Shown: positions 7,838 to 16,499 of the stretch, in pieces
Layout of the letters: each line of letters opens with the position of its first letter
Numbering within the stretch: the first letter of the stretch is position 1
Origin: Paracoccaceae bacterium
GTDB lineage: Bacteria; Pseudomonadota; Alphaproteobacteria; Rhodobacterales; Rhodobacteraceae
DNA length: 47,665 bases
Direction of reading: 5' to 3'
Assembly (NCBI GenBank): GCA_029244725.1
Contig: JAQWQJ010000057.1
Location: 1 to 47,665 of the forward strand
Program-made: the position numbers and the translations under genes
Notes under the pieces: generated by a model
What the model was told of the DNA's origin: nothing
Seen by the model: the letters and a program-made list of their open reading frames with translations, nothing else
The model's database searches: none

Positions 7838-8767
7838 CTAAGTCAATTCGTGACGCCAAGGCGGGTTCGCACCGGCGCGCGAAACTGTTACAGCGGCCAC
7901 TTTCGCACCGAACGCCAACGCTGATTGAATGTCTTCTCCGCTTGCTGATCTCAACGCATTTTTTGTCAATAAACCGAGCTCGGACAACTTTGATAAGAAA
8001 CCAGCATTAAACGTGTCCCCTGCGCCGACGGTATCAATAACCTCGACTTGTTCCACGTCGGCATGCACTTCTGATCCATCCGCCAAAAACGCGCTCGCGC
8101 CATCGCCACCTCGGGTCAAAATAACGATCTGCGGTCCCGCGGCGCGCATTTTTGCTAACTTTTCTGCCAAGCTTTCTGAGCCAGGATAAATCCAGTTCAA
8201 ATCCTCGTCCGAAACCTTCAAAATATCCGACAGTGCAATCATCGCGTCTATTCGGGCGCGATAACTTACGACTTCACTCACGAAATTCGCGCGGATATTG
8301 GGGTCCATCATCACCACACGCGCCTCGGCTTCGCGTGTCATCAGCGCCTGATATGTGCTGGCTGCAGGCTCTGAGCAAAGGCTGATGCCGCCGAAATAAA
8401 GCGCGTTCACCTGCTCGGGAAGCTTTGGCAATTCGTTCGCCTCGATCATCCTACCCGCTGAGTTTTCGTCGTAAAAAGTGTAGGTCGCGTGACCATCCGT
8501 CAGACGGACAAATGCCAGTGTTGTTGGGCGGTCACTCCGGATAAGGCTGTCTGTATTTACGTGGCTTGTACGCAGGGAATCCGCGATTTGATGTCCAAAC
8601 ATGTCGTTGGACACACCTGAAAGCATACCAACCTGTACACCTAGACGGCCCAACCCAATCGCCGTGTTTAAGATCGCGCCGCCGGTATAGGGCACAAACC
8701 CATCTGCCTCGGCCGAGGTGGGCTTGGGGATCATATCAATAAGGGCTTCACCGCAGCAGAGGATCAT
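7838..8767 (-). CDS. Fructokinase-like PfkB-family sugar kinase
   Basis: A 309-residue ribokinase/PfkB-family kinase, most like fructokinases that make fructose 6-phosphate in the cytoplasm. The N-terminal sugar-site signature TGGAILNTAIGLGRLG and the C-terminal signature with the anion-hole and catalytic base (DTVGAGDTFNAGF, around residues 245-255) are both present. It converges with the dehydrogenase gene. The promoter side carries the operator-like palindrome at 8793-8806. Next to the agl operon it would phosphorylate the fructose released when AglA cleaves sucrose. Related kinases for other sugars cannot be excluded. Confidence 0.82.
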   Translation of the reverse strand: MILCCGEALIDMIPKPTSAEADGFVPYTGGAILNTAIGLGRLGVQVGMLSGVSNDMFGHQIADSLRTSHVNTDSLIRSDRPTTLAFVRLTDGHATYTFYDENSAGRMIEANELPKLPEQVNALYFGGISLCSEPAASTYQALMTREAEARVVMMDPNIRANFVSEVVSYRARIDAMIALSDILKVSDEDLNWIYPGSESLAEKLAKMRAAGPQIVILTRGGDGASAFLADGSEVHADVEQVEVIDTVGAGDTFNAGFLSKLSELGLLTKNALRSASGEDIQSALAFGAKVAAVTVSRAGANPPWRHELT

Positions 8768-8792
8768 TAACCGGTCCTTAAGTGTATAGAAT

Positions 8793-8806
8793 TGTTAACG
8801 CTAACA
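8793..8806. promoter_or_regulatory. LacI-type operator candidate upstream of the fructokinase gene
   Basis: TGTTAACGCTAACA has perfect 5-bp arms (TGTTA/TAACA) around a 4-base centre, the general form of LacI/GntR-type operators. It is 25 bp upstream of the fructokinase ATG. On the minus strand a TATACA -10-like box lies between it and the start codon. The sequence differs from the agl operator, so a different regulator, not in the window, would be expected. Confidence 0.45.
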
Positions 8807-8881
8807 CATCACGTCATACAGTCTGCCCCAGCAGTTGCCAAGAACACTACCGCCCGAATTCTAACTGTTTTTAATCGATAC

Positions 8882-9250
8882 TCACAGAGGTGTGCGCCAC
8901 AACCTGATCAATGTGCCAACGATGATGCCTGCAAGAATGCCTGCAATGTCCGCATAGAGATCTTCGATCTCACGGCTCCTACCAAAATATGGTTGCGCAA
9001 TCTCGATTGCGGCGCCGAAAACCGTTGCGGTAGGAATAAGCCAAAGAAACGCCCATCTGTGCACAAGGGCGCCCGGCACGACCAAAACGAAAAAAGCGAT
9101 GGCATGATAGGCCTTGTCCGCCCATTCCGGTCCGCGAGATGGACCAGAAGGCGCATGAAGCAGCGTCAAAAACACAATCGCGATGGCGATCATCACCATC
9201 GAGACGTCTGCTGCCCATCTTAGCCTGGATTTCTGTTCTGTGCCTGCCAC
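8882..9250 (-). CDS. VanZ-like family membrane protein
   Basis: A 122-residue protein with four hydrophobic segments and the VanZ-like conserved pattern: DKAYHAIAFF (about residues 45-54), GAAIEIAQ (about 79-86), a short R-rich stretch, then DLYADIAGILAG. The start is a GTG (codon at 9248-9250) preceded by AGGAAG. The next in-frame ATGs would remove the first part of the first membrane segment. VanZ-like proteins are widespread and mostly of unknown function; involvement in teicoplanin resistance is not implied. Confidence 0.75.
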   Translation of the reverse strand: MAGTEQKSRLRWAADVSMVMIAIAIVFLTLLHAPSGPSRGPEWADKAYHAIAFFVLVVPGALVHRWAFLWLIPTATVFGAAIEIAQPYFGRSREIEDLYADIAGILAGIIVGTLIRLWRTPL

Positions 9251-9382
9251 GTGACTTCCTGCGCGATTTCCAACGCTGTTTAAGCGCTCGTTGCGGTTGA
9301 TACGAGATAAAAGTTTAAGTTACGCAAATCCCCGCGCATCTCGTGACTTGTCTTGACCGCGAACGACAGGCACAAAGTCTTT

Positions 9383-10615
9383 ATGAACATGCCACGCCCC
9401 TTTTCTGTAATGACCAAACCAATTGGTCCTCGATGCAACATAGACTGCAAATATTGCTATTATCTTGAGAAAGAAAAGCTGTTCCCGTCGGAAAAGAAGT
9501 TCCGCATGTCGGACGATGTACTGGAAAGCTATATCCGGCAATTGATCGAAACCTCAGTCGAAACTGGTGTTCGTGAAGTCCCTTTCGCATGGCAGGGCGG
9601 AGAGCCAACCATGTTAGGCGTCGATTACTTTCGAAAAATCGTCAACCTTCAGAAAGAATACACACCCAACGGTGTAACGGTCTCAAACGCGTTTCAAACC
9701 AACGGGATATTGTTGGACGATGAGTGGGGCCAGTTCCTGCATGATAATCGTTTCCTTATTGGTCTTAGCATCGACGGGCCTAAGAAAATACATGACAAGT
9801 ATCGCGTAGACCGCGCTGGCCGTCCTACTTTTGAAAAGGTGATGAAGGGGCTTGAGGTGTTGCAGCGCCACAATGTTGAGCATAATTCTCTGACAACCGT
9901 GCACCGTGCAAATGGTGGTAAAGGCAAAGAGATTTACAAATTCCTCAAGGGTCTAGGGATGGAGTTCTTGCAGTTCATTCCGATTGCCGAACGCAGTTCC
10001 CCCGAGGGTGGATTGGCCAGCGCTCCACAAGTTGATATGGACCCTGGTAACACTGTGACCGAGTGGAGCGTCAGCCCGAAAGTCTATGGCAAGTTTCTCT
10101 GCGATATCTTCGATACATGGTTCAAATCCGATATCGGTCAGACGTATGTGCAGTATTTTGATGTGCAACTTGGCCTTTGGTTGGGCGGCCCGTCGTCTTT
10201 GTGCGTTTTCGCCGAAACATGTGGCAACGCGTTGGCGGTTGAGCATGATGGCTCGCTCTATTCATGTGACCATTATGTGTATCCCAAATACCGACTGGGC
10301 AAAATTACTGAAACGCCGATGCGTGATATGGTTTGGACCGATCAGCAGCTTGCGTTTGGCGAAGATAAGCGCGGCGGCCTGACGTCTCAGTGTCAATCTT
10401 GTGAGTTCAAGTTTGCCTGTAATGGGGGCTGTCCCAAGCAGCGCTTTGCTGTGAACAAACAAGGTGAAAGCAATCACAATTATTTCTGCGAGAGCTACAC
10501 AATGTTCTTTCAGCATTGCGGGCCGCGCATGCAGGCGATGGCGAATGCCGTTCGCTCAAATCAACAAGCTTGGACTGCTTCACCTATGATGGTGAAACGT
10601 GCGCAAAAAAACTGA
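9383..10615 (+). CDS. Radical SAM protein, anaerobic sulfatase-maturase (anSME) family
   Basis: A 410-residue radical SAM/SPASM enzyme. Homologues convert an active-site Cys or Ser of type I sulfatases to formylglycine. The SAM-cluster cysteines are C18, C22 and C25 (CNIDCKYC). The C-terminal SPASM cysteines lie in CGNALAVEHDGSLYSCDH and CQSCEFKFACNGGCPKQ, followed by a further Cys in FCESY. The ATG at 9383 is preferred; the frame is open from a TTG at 9353 without a good ribosome site. There is no sulfatase in the window, so its client must be encoded elsewhere or it may modify another protein. Confidence 0.87.
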   Translation: MNMPRPFSVMTKPIGPRCNIDCKYCYYLEKEKLFPSEKKFRMSDDVLESYIRQLIETSVETGVREVPFAWQGGEPTMLGVDYFRKIVNLQKEYTPNGVTVSNAFQTNGILLDDEWGQFLHDNRFLIGLSIDGPKKIHDKYRVDRAGRPTFEKVMKGLEVLQRHNVEHNSLTTVHRANGGKGKEIYKFLKGLGMEFLQFIPIAERSSPEGGLASAPQVDMDPGNTVTEWSVSPKVYGKFLCDIFDTWFKSDIGQTYVQYFDVQLGLWLGGPSSLCVFAETCGNALAVEHDGSLYSCDHYVYPKYRLGKITETPMRDMVWTDQQLAFGEDKRGGLTSQCQSCEFKFACNGGCPKQRFAVNKQGESNHNYFCESYTMFFQHCGPRMQAMANAVRSNQQAWTASPMMVKRAQKN

Positions 10616-10689
10616 TCGCTACAGGGTCTTGTGACGCATGGGTCAAACGTCCATATAGGGCGCAACACACAATTCAAAGGGTTTGAACC

Positions 10690-11607
10690 ATGCTGGAACT
10701 GGGCACAAATGGCGCAGGCGCACCTGCCGGTGATCTGATTAAAGACGTCTCGGAAGCTACGTTTATGGCTGAGGTCGTTGAAACGTCAAAAACGGTTCCT
10801 GTGATCGTTGATTTCTGGGCACCCTGGTGCGGCCCTTGCAAAACTCTCGGGCCAGCGCTTGAGGCTGCGGTCACTGCTGCACGCGGCGCTGTCAAAATGG
10901 CAAAGGTAAACGTTGACGAGAACCAAGGAATTGCGGGTCAGTTACAGGTTCAATCCATCCCAACCGTTTACGCCTTTTGGCAAGGTCAGCCGATAGACGG
11001 CTTTCAAGGCGCTGTTCCAGGGTCCGAGATTGAAGCGTTTGTTGAGCGCGTAGTGAAAGCCGCTGGCGGTGATGCAAGCGGCGGATTGGATGACGCGGTT
11101 GAAGCGGCCGAAGAAATGCTAACCGAGGGGGCTGCTTCGGACGCAGCACAGACATTTGCTGCCATTTTGGGCGAAGAGCCCAATCATGCGGTCGCATATG
11201 GCGGTTTGATCCGCGCAACAATCGCGCTTGAGGACATGATCCAAGCCGAAGCATTATTAGATGCGGTTCCCGAAGATATTGCAGAAAGCCCAGAAATTCT
11301 GGCGGCAAAAGCGCAATTCGATTTGGCCAAGCAAGCAGAAAACGCAGGTCCACTGGATGAGTTGCGCAATGCCGTAGAAGCTGACGAAAACGACCATCAG
11401 GCACGGTTTGATTATGCGGTTGCTTTGAACGCAGCCGAAAACGCGGAAGAAGCCGTAAATCAGTTGCTTGAATTGTTTCGCCGTGATCGTGAGTGGAATG
11501 ACGGAGCTGCAAAGGCCCAACTTTTCACCGTGTTTGAGGCGCTTAAAGCCAATGATCCAGTTGTTCTGAATGGCCGTCGCAAACTTAGCTCGTTGATATT
11601 TGCCTGA
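10690..11607 (+). CDS. cnoX: Thioredoxin-TPR chaperedoxin (YbbN/CnoX family)
   Basis: A 305-residue protein with an N-terminal thioredoxin domain (about 15-120) carrying a complete WCGPC active site (residues 46-50). An acidic, alanine-rich helical tail of tetratricopeptide type follows (about 130-300). In this family the tail holds unfolding proteins while the thioredoxin part protects or reduces their cysteines; E. coli YbbN lacks the full CxxC that is present here. It is followed after 27 bp by the Lon-substrate-binding-domain gene and then the Trm112-like gene, so the three probably form a protein-quality-control transcript. Confidence 0.85.
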   Translation: MLELGTNGAGAPAGDLIKDVSEATFMAEVVETSKTVPVIVDFWAPWCGPCKTLGPALEAAVTAARGAVKMAKVNVDENQGIAGQLQVQSIPTVYAFWQGQPIDGFQGAVPGSEIEAFVERVVKAAGGDASGGLDDAVEAAEEMLTEGAASDAAQTFAAILGEEPNHAVAYGGLIRATIALEDMIQAEALLDAVPEDIAESPEILAAKAQFDLAKQAENAGPLDELRNAVEADENDHQARFDYAVALNAAENAEEAVNQLLELFRRDREWNDGAAKAQLFTVFEALKANDPVVLNGRRKLSSLIFA

Positions 11608-11634
11608 TCAGGTTTTGCGGTTTAGGATCGAGCG

Positions 11635-12273
11635 ATGAAGTTCAACGCTGCTGACCTTCCAGACAACATTCCAGTATTCCCTTTGCCGGGGGCCGTTGTG
11701 CTGCCAAGGGCCCATCTACCGCTGCATATATTTGAGCCGCGCTATTTGGCGATGTTAGATGACACTCTGAAAACCTCTCATCGGTTGATCGGTATGGTGC
11801 AACCGTTGCCACTGTCTCCGGATAAGGGATTGCACAAGATCGGATGCGCCGGACGGTTAACGCAGTTCACTGAAACTGATGACGGACGTTACATGGTGAC
11901 CCTGACAGGGATCAGCAGGTTTCGGATCACGCGTGAGGCCGCGGGCTTTGCGCCTTACATGCGCTGCGATGTGAATTGGCAGGAATATCAGCGTGATTTG
12001 GGTGGCACTGAAGAAGACGCGCTTGCCGACCGAGAGGCGTTTCTAAGCCTCGTCGGAAAATATTTCTACAAGGCTGAATTGTCGACTGATTGGGAAAACC
12101 TCAAAGACGCTGATGATGAGATTGTGATAAACGCACTGGCGATGATGTGCCCATTTGAGCCCGAAGACAAACAGGCGCTTTTAGAGTGCGAAACGTTGGC
12201 GCAACGACGCGAGACTCTGACAACTTTGATGAAAATCGCCCTGCACAGCGGCGGCGAGGAGATGATGCAATGA
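11635..12273 (+). CDS. LON peptidase substrate-binding domain protein
   Basis: A 212-residue stand-alone Lon N-terminal (LAN/PUA-like) domain without ATPase or protease. The family signature is visible near the N-terminus: [19 protein letters not shown] followed by [11 protein letters not shown]. It has no signal or membrane segment. The function is unknown; in Lon this domain binds substrates. Its stop codon overlaps the next start by four bases (ATGA), indicating translational coupling. Confidence 0.88.
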   Translation: MKFNAADLPDNIPVFPLPGAVVLPRAHLPLHIFEPRYLAMLDDTLKTSHRLIGMVQPLPLSPDKGLHKIGCAGRLTQFTETDDGRYMVTLTGISRFRITREAAGFAPYMRCDVNWQEYQRDLGGTEEDALADREAFLSLVGKYFYKAELSTDWENLKDADDEIVINALAMMCPFEPEDKQALLECETLAQRRETLTTLMKIALHSGGEEMMQ

Positions 12274-12452
12274 GCGACACCCAATTTGACCGACGTATGC
12301 TTGAAGCATTGGTCTGCCCGCAAACCCATTCGCGTCTGAGCTACGATGCGGAAAAGCAGGAATTGGTGTCGAAGTCCGCCAATCTGGCGTTTCCCATCCG
12401 CAACGGGATTCCGATTATGCTGATTGATGAGGCGCGTGAGCTGGAAGACTGA
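12270..12452 (+). CDS. Trm112-like small protein (YcaR family)
   Basis: A 60-residue protein of the Trm112/YcaR family. The signature is [17 protein letters not shown]-like near the N-terminus (residues about 8-22) and [17 protein letters not shown] near the C-terminus. Only the first cysteine (VCP) is kept, so a zinc site is unlikely. The ATG at 12270 overlaps the previous stop. Trm112 proteins activate methyltransferases in eukaryotes and archaea; the bacterial role is uncertain. Confidence 0.85.
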   Translation: MSDTQFDRRMLEALVCPQTHSRLSYDAEKQELVSKSANLAFPIRNGIPIMLIDEARELED

Positions 12453-12481
12453 GTTTCGCCCGCTTTCGCGGTCGACAAAGA

Positions 12482-12533
12482 GGGGCTCTGCCCCCGCTTC
12501 GCTCCCCCGGGAATATTTGGGGACAAAAGAAAG
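12482..12533 (+). terminator. Dispersed hairpin-plus-tail element after the Trm112-like gene
   Basis: A short GGGGC/GCCCC hairpin (12482-12494) is followed by CTCCCCCGGGAATATTTGGGGACAAAAGAAAG. This is a copy of the same element found at 7774, 26555, 42602 and 42768, here in the plus orientation and 29 bp after the stop codon. It probably ends the three-gene transcript. Confidence 0.6.
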
Positions 12534-12604
12534 CCGTTTTGGCCTGCGGCGGAGAAATTCCGGCAGGTAAACTGTTGTTCAGGGTTTGTAGCCAGTGAAT
12601 TCTT

Positions 12605-12740
12605 AAGAAAAGTGGCGGGCCCGCCTATTGGCGAAGTGTCCTAGCCGAGCGCAGGATTCCCCTGCACCCTTGGGGTGATCTTTGGGGGTCTCGGCGGCCT
12701 TTTGGGGAATTCCCAGCCGGCGCGGAACCACTTTTGTCGA
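12605..12740 (+). ncRNA. ssrS: Structured RNA, probable 6S RNA (ssrS)
   Basis: This gene-free stretch folds as one long hairpin. The outer stem AAAAGTGG (12608-12615) pairs with CCACTTTT (12728-12735), and an inner stem GCCGAG (12644-12649) pairs with CTCGGC (12690-12695). Two small hairpins, GCAGG/CCTGC and CACCC/GGGTG, lie at the tip. The 5' strand GGCGGGCC..GTCCTAGCCGAG and the 3' strand CTCGGCGGCC resemble the conserved strands around the open bubble of 6S RNA, which binds RNA polymerase in stationary phase. The visible length (about 130 bases) is short for 6S RNA, so ends may be misjudged. No promoter is obvious. Another structured RNA is possible. Confidence 0.5.
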
Positions 12741-12810
12741 CTAGGGGAATGTGCTGGTTAAATATTGAAAAGGTGTAATGGCTGCGAACTGTGCGCTGTG
12801 AATGCGCGCC

Positions 12811-14037
12811 TTAGAGGGATTGACCTTTAAGCAGCTTTGGGAGGTCGCCGGTAAGGCCAGCAGCCTCTCGGATGAAACTTCGGCGCAGGCCAGGCATGGC
12901 GTTTACGATGCCCATTCCAATATCACGGCCAACTCGCAAAATCGGATTATCGTTTGAGAACAGCTTGTTAACGCCGTCTGTCGCGACAGCGAGGGTCGCA
13001 GTGTCAAAGCGGCGCCATTGCTGATAGCGCTTCAAGACGAGTGCGTTGGCGAAATTTTCGCCTCGGTTGGCGGCGTCGGAAATAACCTCAGCTAAGGCGC
13101 CAACATCGCGTAGGCCCGCGTTCAAACCCTGCCCCGCGATCGGGTGCATGCCATGGGCCGCGTCACCAATTAAGGCCAGGCGGTCCCCGATGAACGAATT
13201 GGCCAGCGTCAGGTTTAAGGGATAGGTGAAACGTGCGCCCTGAAGGGAAATGTCGCCAAGGAAATCGCCGAAGCGAGGGCGGAGGACATCAAGATAGTCC
13301 TCTTCATTTAGGGCGTGGATTTCTTGGGCTCGGACGTCGGTTTCACTCCAAACGATTGAGGATCGATTGCCCGGGAGTGGCAATATTGCCAGTGGGCCCG
13401 GCGGCATGAAGAACTGGTGCGCGACGCCTTCATGGGGGTGTTCATGGGCGACACATGCGACCAGCGCCGTTTGGCCATAGCCCCAACCCGTGCGGCCAAT
13501 GCCCGCGCGTTGTGCGGTGCTGCTTGAACGGCCATCAGCGCCAACCAGCATGCGACCAGTACGTACCGTGCCATCCGCCAATGAGACCAAGACGCCATTT
13601 GCCGAAATGGTCTGCGCTTCCACTCGGGCGTCAAAACACTGAGTGATACGTGGTTCGCGGTCCATCGCCTCGAGCAGGGCGCGGCGGAGGTAGCGATCCT
13701 CAAGCATATAGCCCATCGGGCCTTCTTCTATTTCGCGGTGGTCGAAATGCAAGAAAAACGGACCTGCGCCTTCGCCAGCGCGGCCATCTGATACTTTGAT
13801 ATCAAGCATCGGCTGAGATTGATCCTCGACGGCTTCCCAAACGCCAATCGCCTGAAGCAACCGTTTGGATGCAAGCGCCAAAGCGTAAGAGCGACCATCA
13901 AACGACGCGCCCTCTAGCGTTGGGCGCGACTGAGCATCCAGAATGGCGACGGTTCGGCCCGTTTGAGCCAATGCCAATGCAAGTGCGGGGCCGTTCAGTC
14001 CGCCTCCGACGATTATGATATCGCTGTTTAATTCCAT
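12811..14037 (-). CDS. UbiH/UbiF/COQ6-family FAD-dependent monooxygenase
   Basis: A 408-residue flavoprotein hydroxylase expected to hydroxylate the ubiquinone ring precursor at the inner membrane. Motifs are the N-terminal FAD loop IIIVGGGLNGPALALAL (about residues 7-23), the mid-protein VGADGRSSS, and the C-terminal GDAAHGMHPIAGQGLNAGL that binds the flavin ribityl chain. The ATG at 14037 is chosen because the family starts just before the FAD loop; the frame remains open for 69 codons upstream but that would run through the divergent amidase start region. Which ring position it hydroxylates cannot be told. Confidence 0.87.
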   Translation of the reverse strand: MELNSDIIIVGGGLNGPALALALAQTGRTVAILDAQSRPTLEGASFDGRSYALALASKRLLQAIGVWEAVEDQSQPMLDIKVSDGRAGEGAGPFFLHFDHREIEEGPMGYMLEDRYLRRALLEAMDREPRITQCFDARVEAQTISANGVLVSLADGTVRTGRMLVGADGRSSSTAQRAGIGRTGWGYGQTALVACVAHEHPHEGVAHQFFMPPGPLAILPLPGNRSSIVWSETDVRAQEIHALNEEDYLDVLRPRFGDFLGDISLQGARFTYPLNLTLANSFIGDRLALIGDAAHGMHPIAGQGLNAGLRDVGALAEVISDAANRGENFANALVLKRYQQWRRFDTATLAVATDGVNKLFSNDNPILRVGRDIGMGIVNAMPGLRRSFIREAAGLTGDLPKLLKGQSL

Positions 14038-14119
14038 ACCAATTGATATGGGGGAAATCGCGGGATTGTCCATGCGCTTCGGTGCCGCTACCGTCGGTCG
14101 AAATGACACGGAGGTAATT

Positions 14120-15445
14120 ATGAAGTGGCACGGCAACAGCTTGGCGGAACTGGGCGCGGAAATTGGCAATGGGCATCTAGACCCAGTGGATCTGACCGAG
14201 GCGTTTTTGGATGCGGCCGAAGGGCATGAGTTTGGCGAACGCATTTATGCGCGCCTGACCCGAGATCGTGCACTTGCCGAGGCTAAAGCGGCGCAAAAAC
14301 GCGCGCGTTCGGGACATCGCTTGGGGTTGCTCGACGGGGTGCCAATTTCGTGGAAAGACCTGTTTGACACGGCTGGCGTTGCAACTGAGGCTGGCAGCAA
14401 ACTGCTAAAGAATCGCGTGCCAACAACGGATGCGGAAGTTTTGCGGAATGCGACCCTTGCCGGATTGGTTTGTCTGGGGAAAACCCACATGAGTGAGCTG
14501 GCGTTCTCTGGGTTGGGTTATAATCCTGTGACCGAGACCACACCTTGCGTGAATGATCATGGGGCGGTCGCGGGCGGTTCGTCGTCGGGTGCTGCAGGGT
14601 CGGTTGCCTTTGGGTTGGCCCCCGCTGCGATTGGTTCTGACACCGGCGGTTCGGTGCGCGTTCCTGCGGCTTGGAACGATCTTGTCGGATTGAAAACCAC
14701 TTCGGGTCGGTTGTCCCTCAAGGGCGTCGTGCCGCTTTGTGCGCGGTTCGATACCGTTGGTCCACTGACCCACACGGTCGAAGACGCCAGCCTGTTAATG
14801 TCGGCAATGGAGGGTGGCAAACCGGCTGACCTTCGCGGAGCCTCGCTTAAGGGTGTGCGATTTGCCAGTTTGCGGACCTCGGTTCGCGAGAATCTCAGCC
14901 ATTCGATCATGGCCTCTTATCAATCCGCTTGTGAGAGGTTTCAGGCAGCAGGGGCCGAAATCGTCGCGATCGAAGTTCCACGCTTGGCCGAAGCCTTGGC
15001 GCTTGCCCCGATCGTCTTCCCGACCGAGGCCTACGCCACATGGCGCGATGTGATCGAGGCCCAGCCCGAGCTGATGTTTAGCGAAATTCTGGCGCGCTTC
15101 CGATCCGGTCGGGATATCTCGGCGGTGGACTTCATCAAGGCATGGCAAACGTTGGATGAAATACGCGCCGAATGGAGCGAAACAGTGGCCGGTTTTGATG
15201 CCGTCCTTTGCCCGACCTCTCCGACCTTACCCGCCAATCTTGAGCGCCTGACCGAACACGGCGACTATTACAAAGAGGCCAACCTTCGCGCGCTCAACAA
15301 CACACGCGTCGGCAACATGATGGGACTTTGCGCCTTAACCTTGCCCACAGGCGTGCCGAGCTGCGGGATATCTCTTATGGGTCGCCCGTTTGGTGAGGAA
15401 GCCTTGCTGCGGATCGGCAAAGCGGCAGAAGACGCGTTGGGGTGA
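14120..15445 (+). CDS. Amidase (amidase-signature family)
   Basis: A 441-residue amidase-signature enzyme. The Ser-cisSer-Lys triad context is visible: lysine in PISWKDLFD (about residue 79), the glycine/serine-rich GGSSSGAAGS, and GSDTGGSVRVPA carrying the nucleophilic serine region. The ATG at 14120 has a GGAGGT ribosome site 6 bases upstream; the open frame from 14015 would start inside the promoter region of the divergent monooxygenase. It is not in a gatCAB context, so it is annotated as a general amidase rather than GatA. Confidence 0.85.
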   Translation: MKWHGNSLAELGAEIGNGHLDPVDLTEAFLDAAEGHEFGERIYARLTRDRALAEAKAAQKRARSGHRLGLLDGVPISWKDLFDTAGVATEAGSKLLKNRVPTTDAEVLRNATLAGLVCLGKTHMSELAFSGLGYNPVTETTPCVNDHGAVAGGSSSGAAGSVAFGLAPAAIGSDTGGSVRVPAAWNDLVGLKTTSGRLSLKGVVPLCARFDTVGPLTHTVEDASLLMSAMEGGKPADLRGASLKGVRFASLRTSVRENLSHSIMASYQSACERFQAAGAEIVAIEVPRLAEALALAPIVFPTEAYATWRDVIEAQPELMFSEILARFRSGRDISAVDFIKAWQTLDEIRAEWSETVAGFDAVLCPTSPTLPANLERLTEHGDYYKEANLRALNNTRVGNMMGLCALTLPTGVPSCGISLMGRPFGEEALLRIGKAAEDALG

Positions 15446-15489
15446 AAATATGATGCGCTAAGCACGTTCGGGACCTGGATAGACGCACA

Positions 15490-16245
15490 TTAATCGACTA
15501 AAGAGTAACGAAAGTTCCGAACGTGGACTTTGTCAGTGGGCAGTGGATACTTTACGCTTCCGTGACGATAAAGTCCTGTTTTTGCGAAAACATTGCCGCG
15601 CTCTTGAACCAGAACATCTGTTTCCAAGACTTTTTCACCACCGAGATAAATGACTACGTTAGACTTGTCGGAAGTATCGATGTCGACTGCTACTTCGACC
15701 CACATGTCCACAAAATTTCGACGATGCCAGTTTTCGATCCGATACTTTTGGTGGCTATGGTCCGCCTTCAATACCCAAGCATAGACATCTCCCGAGTTCT
15801 GCAGAGTCATCATGACATAAGGTCCGCATTTACATGTTTCTTGGTTCCACTGATGCACTTGAAAAAATGTCGTTTTGTGTCCGCTTCTAAAATCTGGATC
15901 GAAATGAACTTCAGCTGAGAACAAATAACGACCACCTTGTTCCATGTTTTTGCCTGAAACTTCTACACGCTCCATATATGGTGTGCCGGTTCGCGAATTC
16001 GTTGCGTTTTTGTCCGTGCTGCATGTACCGATATCACCATTCTTCAAGGTAAAGGTCATCACGCTGTCACGCTCGTAATACGCTTCTCTATTTGGTGGAG
16101 GACACGAGTTAGATTTTAGTTCTATTGACTTGGCTTCATCAACTTGAACGCGTGCGGATACTGATTGCGGAAATTCTCCTGCCACCAATTCGATGGGCAC
16201 GACAATTGCGGCAATACATAGAGAAATGCTTCTGAAAAATGACAT
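15490..16245 (-). CDS. Secreted polysaccharide-lyase-like protein (heparin lyase I-type fold)
   Basis: A 251-residue protein with a signal peptide (hydrophobic residues about 7-22) and a body resembling the Polysacc_lyase (heparinase I-like jelly-roll) family. Recognisable parts are TTFFQVHQWNQ, YVMMTLQNSGDVYAW and the C-terminal KTGLYRHG, which matches the family's K-x-G-x-Y-R strand. Substrate and catalytic residues cannot be assigned. The gene is visibly AT-richer than its neighbours and lies alone between the convergently placed amidase and the aminotransferase-ftsK genes, suggesting acquisition. A non-catalytic glycan-binding protein is an alternative. Confidence 0.5.
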   Translation of the reverse strand: MSFFRSISLCIAAIVVPIELVAGEFPQSVSARVQVDEAKSIELKSNSCPPPNREAYYERDSVMTFTLKNGDIGTCSTDKNATNSRTGTPYMERVEVSGKNMEQGGRYLFSAEVHFDPDFRSGHKTTFFQVHQWNQETCKCGPYVMMTLQNSGDVYAWVLKADHSHQKYRIENWHRRNFVDMWVEVAVDIDTSDKSNVVIYLGGEKVLETDVLVQERGNVFAKTGLYRHGSVKYPLPTDKVHVRNFRYSLVD

Positions 16246-16499
16246 CGTTTTCTCGTTTAGGTTATTTATCCGGAACGGTGCCTCAAACCCATCAAACTTT
16301 CAATACAACAATATTTCAGGGAATGGTTGGCCTAAAAACGTCAATCTGTTCATACAGTGCTCAATGAAGTGTGGATGATAAAACCACACACTAACAGTTT
16401 CCATGGTTACCCCATTGATTTTCTGGACGAACCGGCTGGCCTCGGTTATCTTTGTCTCAAACGGGGCGTTAATGATCCCGACCTTGAGGCAGATAGAAT

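Noticed and set aside
12811-14244. Longer UbiH-like protein starting at 14244
   Set aside because: The extra N-terminal part is serine/proline-rich shadow sequence of the divergent amidase; the FAD loop should be close to the start.
16246-16499. Possible gene in the AT-rich gap before the aminotransferase
   Set aside because: Only short frames without ribosome sites or motifs; treated as promoter region.
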